Assembly: GCF_008693185.1 (NCBI RefSeq)
Contig: NZ_VXKN01000013.1
Location: 1 to 64,000, forward strand
Length of the DNA: 64,000 bases
Source: Acinetobacter qingfengensis
GTDB taxonomy: Bacteria; Pseudomonadota; Gammaproteobacteria; Pseudomonadales; Moraxellaceae
Reading direction: 5' to 3'
Under the pieces are notes generated by a model, which was given only the letters and a program-made list of their open reading frames with translations, made no database searches and had not been told where the DNA came from. The number at the start of each line of letters is the position of its first letter. Positions within the stretch are counted from its first letter, which is position 1. Positions 15,686 to 24,322 of this stretch are shown piece by piece. A program made the position numbers and the translations under genes.

Positions 15686-16894
15686 TTATGATTTGCTTTT
15701 ATCAATCCAATCAGCCACTTGCTGAACTTCGGGGCGTAAATATTGCAAGTGCGTAGTTTCTAAATAATGAATTGCTGTAACCCCTTTTGGCACATGGTTT
15801 GTCAGCAATTCAACCTTGTTTAAATCAATACCACAATGCGCCACTCCTATTGTGGTAAACGTCCGTCTAAGGTCATGTGCTGTAATTGGTGTTCCAGCAA
15901 CTTCACTCATACGTTTCAATGAATCTCTAGGGTCAATAATGTGTCCTGACTTTGACCATGAAGCAAAAACAAAAGGTGAATCCTCTGTTCTAGGTCTAGC
16001 TTTGAGCAACTCTATTGCTTGAGTTGATAAGGGTAAATAGACTGGATTGTGGTTTTTAGGGTCGGGTATGTGCCACCATGCCTCCTCTAAATTGACCCTA
16101 TCCCAAGTTAAAGAACGAGCTTCGCCTAATCGTGCGCCTGTGAGCATTAAGAAAATGATTAAATCAATGCTTGCTAGAGTTTCACGGTTAAAAGCAGTTT
16201 CCCTTGTTGACCACAGGTAATTCCAAACATCATTTACCTTAGAATCAGGAATACGACTGGTACGAGGTTTTAATTTCACCATTTTCTTTTTAAGAATATT
16301 AACTGGGTTCTCTTGGATTAATGGTGTGCCGTCTTCTTTTCTATATTCGTCCATTGCGTAATTAATTAATGCTCGTAATACGCTGAATGCTTGATTAGCT
16401 TGGGCAGGTGCAGGGGCATTACCACGTAAACCATGTTCTTTAAGTTGGTTGTAGCGTTTATTCACATCCTCACGGTTAATTGCTGCAATAGGAGTATCCT
16501 GCCATGCTTCAAAACTTGTGGTCACATGTCTGCGAATTTCACTTTGTGAACTTTCTTTAAGCGATCTGTCTTTAATGTAAGAGTCGCAAACTTCACGCAA
16601 TGTAATAGACATTAATGCATGTGCTTTTGCCTGTGCTGTTGGGCTTGTACCCATGCGCATTGTGCGTAAATGCTCGCGGGCAATGTCACGTGCTTGGTCA
16701 GGGGCAAAGACACCATACTGCCCGATAGTAATACGTTCCGAGCGACCATTAACACGGTTTTGCACAATAAAGCTAACACGACCTTTAGGGGTAACTCGAA
16801 TACCGAAACCTTTTAATTCAGTATCCCATTCAAATTTATCTTTGCTGATTGGTGCAGGGTATTTGTCGATGAAGCTCTTAGTCAACTTAGGCAT
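15686..16894 (-). CDS. int: Tyrosine-type site-specific integrase, 402 aa
   Basis: Integrase of the P4/DUF4102 type. The N-terminal arm-binding domain has LKGFGIRVTPKGRVSFI and ERITIGQYG, the core-binding domain covers about 100-200, and the catalytic domain shows all key residues: Arg in GARLGEARSLTW, His-x-x-Arg in ITAHDLRRTF, the second His in LLTNHVPKG, and the nucleophile Tyr in AIHYLETTHL. The start at 16894 is preferred over one seven codons earlier: GAGGAG is placed 7 bases upstream of MPKLTKSF. The gene reads away from the right attachment repeat, 266 bp distant, the usual place for an integrase. Confidence 0.96.
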   Translation of the reverse strand: MPKLTKSFIDKYPAPISKDKFEWDTELKGFGIRVTPKGRVSFIVQNRVNGRSERITIGQYGVFAPDQARDIAREHLRTMRMGTSPTAQAKAHALMSITLREVCDSYIKDRSLKESSQSEIRRHVTTSFEAWQDTPIAAINREDVNKRYNQLKEHGLRGNAPAPAQANQAFSVLRALINYAMDEYRKEDGTPLIQENPVNILKKKMVKLKPRTSRIPDSKVNDVWNYLWSTRETAFNRETLASIDLIIFLMLTGARLGEARSLTWDRVNLEEAWWHIPDPKNHNPVYLPLSTQAIELLKARPRTEDSPFVFASWSKSGHIIDPRDSLKRMSEVAGTPITAHDLRRTFTTIGVAHCGIDLNKVELLTNHVPKGVTAIHYLETTHLQYLRPEVQQVADWIDKSKS

Positions 16895-17160
16895 GATAGA
16901 ACTCCTCACCGACATTGTAGTTGGCGATAAATGTAGTATGATTCATTTGTTGTTTCCTAGTAGGGATATAACCACAGGCAAGGACTATTGGCGTAGTCGC
17001 TTGCCTTTTTGCACTGTAACTCGTAAGCAATTTGTAAGCGATACAGGGAAAGCATAAACAAGCTACATAAAACAAAATATAGCTTCAAGGCATTGTTTTG
17101 TAAAGGAATGTATGGCTTACTAAATGTTAATAAAGCCCAGTAAAGTGTAAGTCCCAATAA

Positions 17161-17223
17161 CTTGAAAACCGACGAGGGTGTGAGTCCTCCGTGAGTTCGA
17201 ATCTCACCGCTTCCGCCAAATAT
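17161..17223 (+). repeat. Right attachment repeat (attR), tRNA-Ser 3' half
   Basis: 63 bp equal to the tRNA-Ser from the anticodon loop to five bases past CCA, except for the variable arm (here GAGG-gtgtgagt-CCTC). It has no 5' half, so it is not a tRNA gene. It is followed directly by its own terminator, as expected if this is the original chromosomal 3' end displaced by integration. Confidence 0.9.
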
Positions 17224-17229
17224 TTAAAT

Positions 17230-17260
17230 AAGCCCTTATTTTTACAAGGGCTTATTTTTT
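17230..17260 (+). terminator. Displaced tRNA-Ser terminator
   Basis: AAGCCCTT (17230-17237) / AAGGGCTT (17246-17253), then A and six T. It sits seven bases past the attR repeat. Confidence 0.75.
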
Positions 17261-17869
17261 ATCTGTACTTTTATTCCACATTGTAACTTACATAAAACTT
17301 TTGATGGCATCAATAAAAATAAAATACATTCGGGTGGAGTGGGATGGCATGTCAGTCTTTATCCCAAGGTTTATATTTTAGGTAATTTAAAATCTCGATT
17401 ACTGGTAAAGTGTTAATTTTTTACTGCTGAGTTGATCATTTCTGGATTTTAAGGATATTTTGCTTATAGGTTTATGAAGAAAATAACGAGCTTGGCTATC
17501 TAGGATATATCTCTGTGTGGTGTTCATGAGTCGATATATTATTTGTGCAATTCAACTGGTATAGAGTAATTTAAACTTCTCAATTTGTGTGATTCATAGA
17601 AGTCGTTTCAATTTAGTGATTTCTAAATCCATCTCATAATTGGCATGTTGAATTCGTTCATTTGGTGAGTTGTATTATTGCTTCTGAACCTCAGCAGAGA
17701 GAGGGATTTTCTCATAGAATGCAAAATACTTTGCCATAAGAGGATTTGATTTTACTTGACCATTACTTTTGCTCGTTTTTAAATGCAGTGAAGTCACATC
17801 TCCTTGCGTGACTTCGCTTTTTTTATACAAAAACTTTATTATGCAATCTTGAAAGCATGATGCTCATTA
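17261..17869. other. Intergenic, decayed DNA
   Basis: 609 bp with stop codons in every frame and no gene I can recognise. It contains one strong terminator (17787-17825). Confidence 0.5.
17787..17825 (+). terminator. Rho-independent terminator without an intact gene
   Basis: GTGAAGTCAC and GTGACTTC form a stem around atctccttgc, followed by GCTTTTTTT. The gene it once served seems lost. Confidence 0.65.
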
Positions 17870-18250
17870 TTGTATAAACTGGGAGCTAACCAATGTATTA
17901 AATCTCTCTGTGAATTGACTGCTCATCGTTGCATTTTGCAACAACATGAACATGATTTAATTAATACATGGAATTTCATTGATCAAAATGGAAAAACGCA
18001 ACAGCTTAATGTCAGTGGATATTTTATTTCAAATTCTGGTGAAGGTATCCGACAGGCTGCTTTATCTGGTTTAGACATATCTAATCATTCAATCTGGCAT
18101 GTGGCCGATGATTTAAAAAGCGGAAAACTGGAGCAAGTATTGCCTGACCATCAAGTTGAGCCTACGACAATTTATGCTGTTTTTCCTCATCGAAAGCTTA
18201 TTCCCCCAAAAAACACATTTATTTTTAGAATATTTATTAGACTATTTTAA
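17870..18250 (+). pseudogene. LysR-type regulator, C-terminal fragment
   Basis: The 126 codons match the effector-binding half of a LysR regulator: VSGYFISNSGEGIRQAAL, IWHVADDLKSGKLEQVLPDH, TIYAVFPHRKLIPPK, then a last segment altered after KNTFIFRIFIRLF. The N-terminal HTH domain and first subdomain are missing, and no start with a ribosome site is seen. It lies downstream of the element insertion site and is a remnant, not a working gene. Confidence 0.75.
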
Positions 18251-18995
18251 ACAACACTATTTATGGTATAAAAATTTATAGGTTTAAAGTAGTGTTTATA
18301 ATTTAAGCAACAAAGGAGTTATAAAAATATATAAGCTAATGCAACAGAACTTTAATAGTTTTTTAACTTGTCATATTGAGTGGGTTATAACGTCATGTGT
18401 GGTTTCATCTATCATAATGAAATCAATAGGATTCTCATTTTAATCTATAACTAAATATATTTTGGAAGAGTTTTCTTTTGCACTTCTAAAGATTGCCTAA
18501 TCAGCTATACCAGCAGAATGTTGATGAACATGAATATGAAAATAATAGATGAACAGCTATTATCATATCAGTGCATAGTGATAGTAATTAAAATATATCA
18601 AGTAACTTTCCACCATTGGTCAATGATTAAAACATTTAAAAATCGAGTTGAGTTGTTCAAAGCTAGTGGGTATATCACATCGAAGATATAAAGTTGTTAT
18701 TTTATACAAAATAGCCTCAATAAAATTTCTTAAATTTGAGCAGTGATGAATGTATAAATTATGCAAAATAGCTTTCAACTTTTGCCAGTATTAATCTGTT
18801 CATAGAATACGAAACATAACTAATAGTAGAATTGGATTTGGGGGTTAATTTTCTTACTTCACTATTTGTTAATCTAAAAGTGTCAACAAACCTTAGTAAT
18901 CTGTATTGAATTTTATTTATATTGCTTCAATAATTATCTGTACGTTCATAATAATAAAAAAATCCCAATATGATGACATTGGGATTTAAAAATTT
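18251..18995. other. Gene-free stretch before tRNA-Asn
   Basis: 745 bp, AT-rich, with no open frame, repeat or RNA that I can support. It is probably the decay product of former genes around the element's insertion site. Confidence 0.5.
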
Positions 18996-19071
18996 TGGCT
19001 CTCCCACCTGGGCTCGAACCAGGGACCTGCGGATTAACAGTCCGTCGCTCTACCGACTGAGCTATGGGAGA
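18996..19071 (-). tRNA. tRNA-Asn(GTT)
   Basis: 76 nt on the minus strand with encoded CCA. The acceptor stem is TCTCCCA / TGGGAGA, the D-loop AGTCGGTA, the anticodon loop CTGTTAA (anticodon GTT), and the T-arm CCTGG-TTCGAGC-CCAGG. All stems pair well. It is oriented opposite to gyrA. Confidence 0.97.
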
Positions 19072-19473
19072 ATGTGTTGCTCATTATAGGTAAAAAAAGC
19101 TTAGGGTCAAGCCAAACTCAATAAAAAAATGCCAAGAAATGTATGATTGCTTTTTTTATCAGCATAATTCATGATTTTACTGCAAATAATTACTCAAAAG
19201 TGCAATGAATATTTTTATTCACGTAAAGATCGTATTTTTTAAATGGTTTATTTGAGAATCTAAGACTATAAAAATGATCATCGATACTATGTATAGCAAC
19301 GCTGTTTATTCGTAAAAAAATGGCTTAAAACCTTAATGCAAAGCCGTTATATGCTATACTTTGGCAACTTTTTTAATGCTGCATTGAGCTAAATTTAAGT
19401 GATTGCAATAAGATCACTTTTTTAATTTAAATGAATGAATTATAGGTAGTTTTACCTGTATCAAGGAGTATGC
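19072..19473. other. gyrA upstream region
   Basis: 402 bp between tRNA-Asn and gyrA, containing both promoters. TATACT at 19355-19360 is a reasonable -10 for gyrA, but the -35 is weak. AAGGAG stands about 7 bases before the gyrA ATG. No gene seen. Confidence 0.45.
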
Positions 19474-22200
19474 ATGAGCGTATCGGAAATTCGCCCGATT
19501 GCGATTGAGGATGAACTCAAAAATTCCTATCTCGATTATGCGATGAGCGTTATCGTATCACGTGCTTTACCTGATGTACGTGATGGCTTGAAGCCTGTAC
19601 ATCGCCGTGTGTTATTTGCAATGCACGAGTTAGGTAATGATTACAATAAAGCCTATAAAAAATCTGCCCGTGTTGTTGGTGATGTCATCGGTAAATATCA
19701 CCCACATGGGGATACCGCAGTATATGACACGATTGTACGTATGGCGCAGGATTTTAGTTTGCGTTATTTACTGGTCGATGGTCAGGGAAATTTTGGTTCT
19801 GTTGATGGCGATAGTGCTGCAGCAATGCGTTATACTGAAATTCGTATGACGCGTTTAACGCATGAATTACTTGCTGATCTAGAAAAGGATACGGTCGATT
19901 GGGTAGATAATTACGATGGTTCTGAACGTATTCCAGACGTATTACCAACGCGTATTCCAAATTTATTGGTAAATGGTGCTGCCGGTATTGCCGTAGGTAT
20001 GGCAACCAATATGGCACCACATAATTTAACGGAAGTGATTAATGCCTGTCTGGCTTATGTAGATAATCCAAATATTGCCATTGAAGGCTTGATGCAGCAT
20101 ATTACCGGTCCTGATTTTCCAACAGGTGGTCTGATTTATGGTAAATCAGGTATTTATGATGCTTATCGTACAGGTAAAGGACGTTTATTTATTCGTGGTA
20201 AGTATCACGTTGAAAGTAATGATAAAACTGATCGTCAAACGATCGTGTTTACTGAAATTCCTTATCAAGTTAATAAAGCCAGAGTTATTGAGCGTATTGC
20301 TGAACTGGTTAAGGAAAAGAAAATTGAGGGAATTTCTGAATTACGTGATGAGTCAGACAAAGATGGTATGCGTATTGCCATTGATTTAAAGCGTGGTGAA
20401 AATGCAGAAATTATTGTCAATAATTTATTCCTGCAAACACAATTACAAAGTTCTTTTAGCATTAACATGGTTTGTCTGGACAATGGCCAGCCGCGATTAA
20501 TGAACTTAAAAGATTTGATTGCAGCATTTGTTCGCCATCGCCAAGAAGTTGTCACTCGCCGTACTATGTTTGAACTACGTAAAGCACGTGAACGTGGGCA
20601 TATTTTAGAAGGTTTAACCGTTGCGCTTGCCAACATTGATGCAATTATCGAAACCATTAAAACTTCTGCAAATCCTGCTCAGGCCCGTGAGCGTTTACTA
20701 GCAGGTGAGTGGCAGTCTGGTGGCGTAATTGCTTTATTGGAAAAAGCAGGTTCGGTTTCAGTTCGTCCTGATGAAATCGAAGGAGAAGATCCTGAGCGTC
20801 CCTTTGGTCTGGATGGTCAAAATTATCGTTTATCACCTACACAAGTCGCTGCAATTCTGGAATTACGTTTACACCGTTTAACTGGTCTGGAACAAGATAA
20901 ATTACATGCTGAATATAGTGAAATTCTTGGTCAAATCGCTGAGTTAACCGCAATTTTGAATGATTTTTCTTTATTAATGAATGTGATCCGTGAAGAGTTA
21001 GCTGCCGTATTACAACAATATGGCGATGCTCGCCGTACCGAAATTATTGAAGCGGGTGTGGATTTCTGCCGTGAGGATTTAATTCCTGAAGAACAAGTGG
21101 TCTTGACAGTATCACAAACCGGATATGCTAAAACACAACCACTTTCAGATTATCAGGCACAAAAACGTGGTGGTCGTGGTAAATCTGCTACAAGTATGAA
21201 AGATGATGATTATATTCAACATTTATTGGTTACATCAAATCATGCCACAATTTTATTTTTTACCACACGTGGTAAGGTTTATAAATTAAAAGCTTTTGAG
21301 GTTCCGGTTGCATCACGTGGTGCGAAAGGGCGTCCAATGGTGAATTTATTGCCACTTGAAGCCAATGAAACTATTACAGCAATTTTACCGATTAAAGATA
21401 TGGCTGCAGACCAGTTTATCTTTATGGCGACAGCATCAGGTACAGTCAAACGTGTTGATGTAGCACAATTTAATAACATTCGTGCCAATGGTCTGCGTGC
21501 TATTGAACTAAGTGATGATGATATTTTAATTGGTGTAGCCATTACTGACGGCGATCAACAAATCATGCTTTTCAGCAATGAAGGTAAAGCCATTCGCTTC
21601 CATGAAAGTGATGTTCGCGCCATGGGACGTACTGCTCGTGGTGTCAGAGGAATGCGGGTAAATTTTGCTGGTAATAGTCTGGATGATGAAGATGTTGATC
21701 AAATTGAAGATAGCGAAGAGAGTGAAGATAGCGAGAGTTTAATCAATAGTCGTATCGTATCTTTAGTCGTTGTTCCCGCTTCGGGTGAAGTCTTGTGTGC
21801 TTGTGCCAATGGTTATGGTAAACGTACTTCAGTTGATGAGTTCCCAACTAAAAAACGTGGTGGTAAAGGTGTGATTGCCATTAAAACTTCTGAACGTAAT
21901 GGTGAATTGATGGGCGCAGTTGCTATTGATGAAAACAAGGAATTGTTATTGATTTCTGATGGTGGCACATTAGTTCGTACACGTGCTGCGGAAATTGCAA
22001 CAACAGGACGTAATGCACAAGGTGTTCGTTTGATTCGTTTAGGTGATGAAGAAACATTGGTTGGATTGGAAGCGTTAGAAGATTTATCTGAAGAAGGTGA
22101 GGAGGAATCTAGTGAAGAGGATTCGACATCTTTACAGGAAAATACAGAAGTTTCAGAGCAAATTGTAACGCCTGAGCAAACACCGGATCAGTCTGAATAA
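19474..22200 (+). CDS. gyrA: DNA gyrase subunit A
   Basis: The breakage-reunion subunit of gyrase, working with GyrB to supercoil DNA. 908 residues. The catalytic Tyr is at 120 ([10 protein letters not shown]). The quinolone region reads [11 protein letters not shown], with Thr81 and Asp85 at the places of E. coli Ser83 and Asp87. The C-terminal pinwheel starts near the GyrA box QKRGGRGK. The acidic insert [19 protein letters not shown] and the acidic tail [13 protein letters not shown] are as in Acinetobacter relatives. Thr at the first quinolone position is the wild type in Pseudomonas and Moraxella, but Ser is usual in A. baumannii. It is monocistronic, ending in a strong bidirectional terminator. 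Confidence 0.98.
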   Translation: MSVSEIRPIAIEDELKNSYLDYAMSVIVSRALPDVRDGLKPVHRRVLFAMHELGNDYNKAYKKSARVVGDVIGKYHPHGDTAVYDTIVRMAQDFSLRYLLVDGQGNFGSVDGDSAAAMRYTEIRMTRLTHELLADLEKDTVDWVDNYDGSERIPDVLPTRIPNLLVNGAAGIAVGMATNMAPHNLTEVINACLAYVDNPNIAIEGLMQHITGPDFPTGGLIYGKSGIYDAYRTGKGRLFIRGKYHVESNDKTDRQTIVFTEIPYQVNKARVIERIAELVKEKKIEGISELRDESDKDGMRIAIDLKRGENAEIIVNNLFLQTQLQSSFSINMVCLDNGQPRLMNLKDLIAAFVRHRQEVVTRRTMFELRKARERGHILEGLTVALANIDAIIETIKTSANPAQARERLLAGEWQSGGVIALLEKAGSVSVRPDEIEGEDPERPFGLDGQNYRLSPTQVAAILELRLHRLTGLEQDKLHAEYSEILGQIAELTAILNDFSLLMNVIREELAAVLQQYGDARRTEIIEAGVDFCREDLIPEEQVVLTVSQTGYAKTQPLSDYQAQKRGGRGKSATSMKDDDYIQHLLVTSNHATILFFTTRGKVYKLKAFEVPVASRGAKGRPMVNLLPLEANETITAILPIKDMAADQFIFMATASGTVKRVDVAQFNNIRANGLRAIELSDDDILIGVAITDGDQQIMLFSNEGKAIRFHESDVRAMGRTARGVRGMRVNFAGNSLDDEDVDQIEDSEESEDSESLINSRIVSLVVVPASGEVLCACANGYGKRTSVDEFPTKKRGGKGVIAIKTSERNGELMGAVAIDENKELLLISDGGTLVRTRAAEIATTGRNAQGVRLIRLGDEETLVGLEALEDLSEEGEEESSEEDSTSLQENTEVSEQIVTPEQTPDQSE

Positions 22201-22215
22201 AAGCCAAATCTGGTA

Positions 22216-22250
22216 CAAAAAAGGTTAAGTCAAAATGACTTAACCTTTTT
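22216..22250. terminator. Bidirectional gyrA / uspA terminator
   Basis: AAAAAGGTTAAGTCA pairs perfectly with TGACTTAACCTTTTT around a 3-base loop. It serves both convergent genes. Confidence 0.92.
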
Positions 22251-22268
22251 TATTACTGTTGAACGATA

Positions 22269-22706
22269 TTAACGTACCACCAGCACAGGGATAGTGGTTT
22301 GTGCTAAAACTTTTTGCGTTTGACTGCCTAAAAAGAGTTTGGATAATCCTGTACGTCCATGTGAACCAATAATAATCAGATCTGCCTGAGTATCTTTGGC
22401 CGCTTCAAGAATTTTATCTGTAACACTAATACCTTCTAGCAATAAAGTTTCTACATTAATGCCCTGATCTTGAAATTTCTGTTTGGCATCTGCAATAGTT
22501 TGACTTAGATATTCTCTGGCGCGTTCGATAAAAGGGTTGGTTTGCCCAGTTGTTAGATAGCCTTCGGCAATGTAAGGATCTAGCTCTAGAACTTGTACTA
22601 AAGTGATTTTACTGTTTAGACTTTTAGAAAATTTAATGGCTTCCTGGATCGCTTTATATGAAGTTTCAGAACCATCGACTGGAACTAGAATGTGTTGATA
22701 TGTCAT
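22269..22706 (-). CDS. Universal stress protein, UspA family, 145 aa
   Basis: Single Usp domain of the ATP-binding type: the start YQHILVPVDGSE, the core LIIIGSHGRTGLSKLFLGSQTQKVL (cut here as GSHGRTGLSKLFLGSQ) with the G-x2-G-x9-G-S nucleotide motif, and the end strand TTIPVLVVR. Such proteins are cytosolic dimers induced in stress. The start at 22706 is chosen over an ATG two codons earlier, because AGGA is 9 bases upstream of it but only 3 from the earlier ATG. It is convergent with gyrA. Confidence 0.93.
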   Translation of the reverse strand: MTYQHILVPVDGSETSYKAIQEAIKFSKSLNSKITLVQVLELDPYIAEGYLTTGQTNPFIERAREYLSQTIADAKQKFQDQGINVETLLLEGISVTDKILEAAKDTQADLIIIGSHGRTGLSKLFLGSQTQKVLAQTTIPVLVVR

Positions 22707-22877
22707 GATCATCTATCCTATGTTTATTGTTAATACAGTAGAAAGTTATTGTCCCATGTTTATTTATATCTCATTTTATTGTTAAATGGCGAATATATTT
22801 TCACAAGATGTAAATGAGCATACCTTTTGTAAAATAAAATATTTTATCAAATTTTATGTAATAAATTGAATTTTAAG

Positions 22878-23621
22878 TTATTTTTTGATCTTTAAATTTT
22901 TAAGTCGCTCAGGATTAAAGGGTTCTAGATTTTGATTTTTCTGATGAATTAACTGCATTTGAATTGCCAAGTATGTTTGAATATATTCTTGCTGTTCTGG
23001 TTCAAAGGACTTGAAGTGTTGATGAAATATTTTTTTAAATTGTGTCAGTGTAGTTTCTGCTTGAGAGAATTGTCCCATACGTCGGTAGATTTCAACTTTA
23101 AGCAGATAATAATGTGTAAAATTTATATTAAAAGGTTGTTTTTCATAATTATTGAGTTGTGTTAATAATTCATTTGCATATTTTGGGTATTGTGATGGGC
23201 TTGCTTGCCAAGTGGCTTGCAGTAAATCATTAACGTTTGACTGTAGATCAGATGCTTTAGATGGGAGTTGTTGTCTGAGGCGATACAATAAGTAATAAGG
23301 TTGTTCTGTTTTTTGTAGATGTTGATATACATTAGATTCTACATAAGGTGTAAGTAACGTAATATCTCGTTGTGTAAAACGCTCATCAACAATAAAACCA
23401 TTTTTTGGACATTTGGCCAAAGGCTCTGGCATGATGATTGCGCCAATGGGTTTAAAATCCATGGTCTGTCCAAAACTGGTTCCTGATGCTGCCTGATGGT
23501 AGCTGAACTTTTCTCCACCAATTGGGCAAACAACTTCGACCATGCGTAGGGTTGCAGCATGAATCGATACAGACAGAGGGAATAAGAAAAAACAAAGTAA
23601 AAAAATATTTGGCTTCATCAT
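22878..23621 (-). CDS. Exported protein with cysteine motif, DUF2225-like, 247 aa
   Basis: A signal peptide ends near IHAATLRM (about residue 23). The mature N-terminus has VVCPIGGEKF, then CPKNGFIVDERFT about 45 residues later: the paired CP-x-G/CPxxG pattern of DUF2225-type proteins, possibly a metal site. The rest is helical and TPR-like (YYLLKVEIYRRMGQFSQAETTLTQFKKIF). The function is not known to me. The second of two adjacent ATGs (23618) has better spacing to GAGGG. It is a single gene on the minus strand. Confidence 0.8.
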   Translation of the reverse strand: MMKPNIFLLCFFLFPLSVSIHAATLRMVEVVCPIGGEKFSYHQAASGTSFGQTMDFKPIGAIIMPEPLAKCPKNGFIVDERFTQRDITLLTPYVESNVYQHLQKTEQPYYLLYRLRQQLPSKASDLQSNVNDLLQATWQASPSQYPKYANELLTQLNNYEKQPFNINFTHYYLLKVEIYRRMGQFSQAETTLTQFKKIFHQHFKSFEPEQQEYIQTYLAIQMQLIHQKNQNLEPFNPERLKNLKIKK

Positions 23622-23717
23622 TAACCCTCTACTTTTATTATCCTAGCTTAACATATTTAAATTTTTATGTTGATTGCCACATCATAATCAAGACGATAAC
23701 GTAATTGTAGATAAAAT

Positions 23718-23743
23718 TTAACCCCTTGAACTTAAGGGGTTAA
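23718..23743. terminator. greA terminator
   Basis: TTAACCCCTT / AAGGGGTTAA around gaactt: a perfect 10-bp stem just past the greA stop, with a modest T-tail on the minus strand. Confidence 0.65.
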
Positions 23744-23749
23744 TATTAC

Positions 23750-24226
23750 TTATAAATAATCAACTTTGACAATTTCGTATTCAACTTCACCTTGTGGTGT
23801 TTGAATTTTTGCGTCATCACCCTCGTTTTTTCCAAGTAAGCCACGTGCAATTGGTGAGTTTACCGAGATTTTATTAATTTTAAAATCTGCTTCGTCATCA
23901 CCAACGATTTTATAGGTTTTTTGTTCTTCCGTATCCAGATTTTCAATGGTAACGGTAACACCAAAAACAACACGCCCATTTTTTTCTAGATCTTTAACAT
24001 CAATCACTTGAGCAGCACCAAGTTTGCCCTCAATATCTTGAATACGACCTTCACAAAAACCTTGTTGTTCACGTGCTGCATGATATTCAGCATTTTCTTT
24101 CAGATCGCCATGTTCACGTGCTTCAGCAATAGCTTGCGTGATGCGTGGGCGTTCTACAGATTTAAGTTGCTGTAATTCTTTTTCCAGAGCAATTTTGCCT
24201 TCAGGCGTCATTGGGTAGCGTTGCAT
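23750..24226 (-). CDS. greA: Transcription elongation factor GreA
   Basis: 158 residues, the usual length. The N-terminal coiled coil has [16 protein letters not shown] and the tip [20 protein letters not shown] with its acidic D-x-x-E pair. The C-terminal FKBP-like domain ends [17 protein letters not shown]. It rescues backtracked RNA polymerase by stimulating RNA cleavage. The gene follows carB but is separated from it by a strong terminator, so it has its own promoter. With greB at 8083, the window holds both Gre factors. Confidence 0.97.
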   Translation of the reverse strand: MQRYPMTPEGKIALEKELQQLKSVERPRITQAIAEAREHGDLKENAEYHAAREQQGFCEGRIQDIEGKLGAAQVIDVKDLEKNGRVVFGVTVTIENLDTEEQKTYKIVGDDEADFKINKISVNSPIARGLLGKNEGDDAKIQTPQGEVEYEIVKVDYL

Positions 24227-24271
24227 AATCTTCCCTCACGTCTAGAGAGTTAAATAATAAAGTTAAGTTGC

Positions 24272-24311
24272 AAAAAAAAACTTCCGCCACCTCCGTAAAG
24301 GTGACGGAAGT
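24272..24311 (-). terminator. carB terminator
   Basis: On the minus strand ACTTCCGTCACC pairs with GGTGGCGGAAGT (one mismatch), followed by eight or more T. It ends the car transcript before greA. Confidence 0.88.
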
Positions 24312-24322
24312 GTTGAGTTAAA

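Larger units (their letters stand above)
8687..17223. mobile_element. Integrated satellite-like element in tRNA-Ser
   Basis: About 8.5 kb bounded by direct repeats of the tRNA-Ser 3' half (8687-8750 and 17161-17223). Order from left: a three-gene plus-strand cargo operon; then, all on the minus strand, four small phage-type genes, a repeat array, a primase-helicase, an AlpA-like regulator and a tyrosine integrase next to the right end. No terminase large subunit, portal, capsid or tail gene is present. Integrase, AlpA and primase-helicase together, without structural genes, fit a phage satellite (P4/PICI-like) or a small integrative plasmid. Which of these it is cannot be settled from the sequence alone. 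Confidence 0.88.

Noticed and set aside
17161..17223. A second tRNA-Ser gene
   Set aside because: Only the 3' half is present; no acceptor 5' strand or D-arm precedes it.
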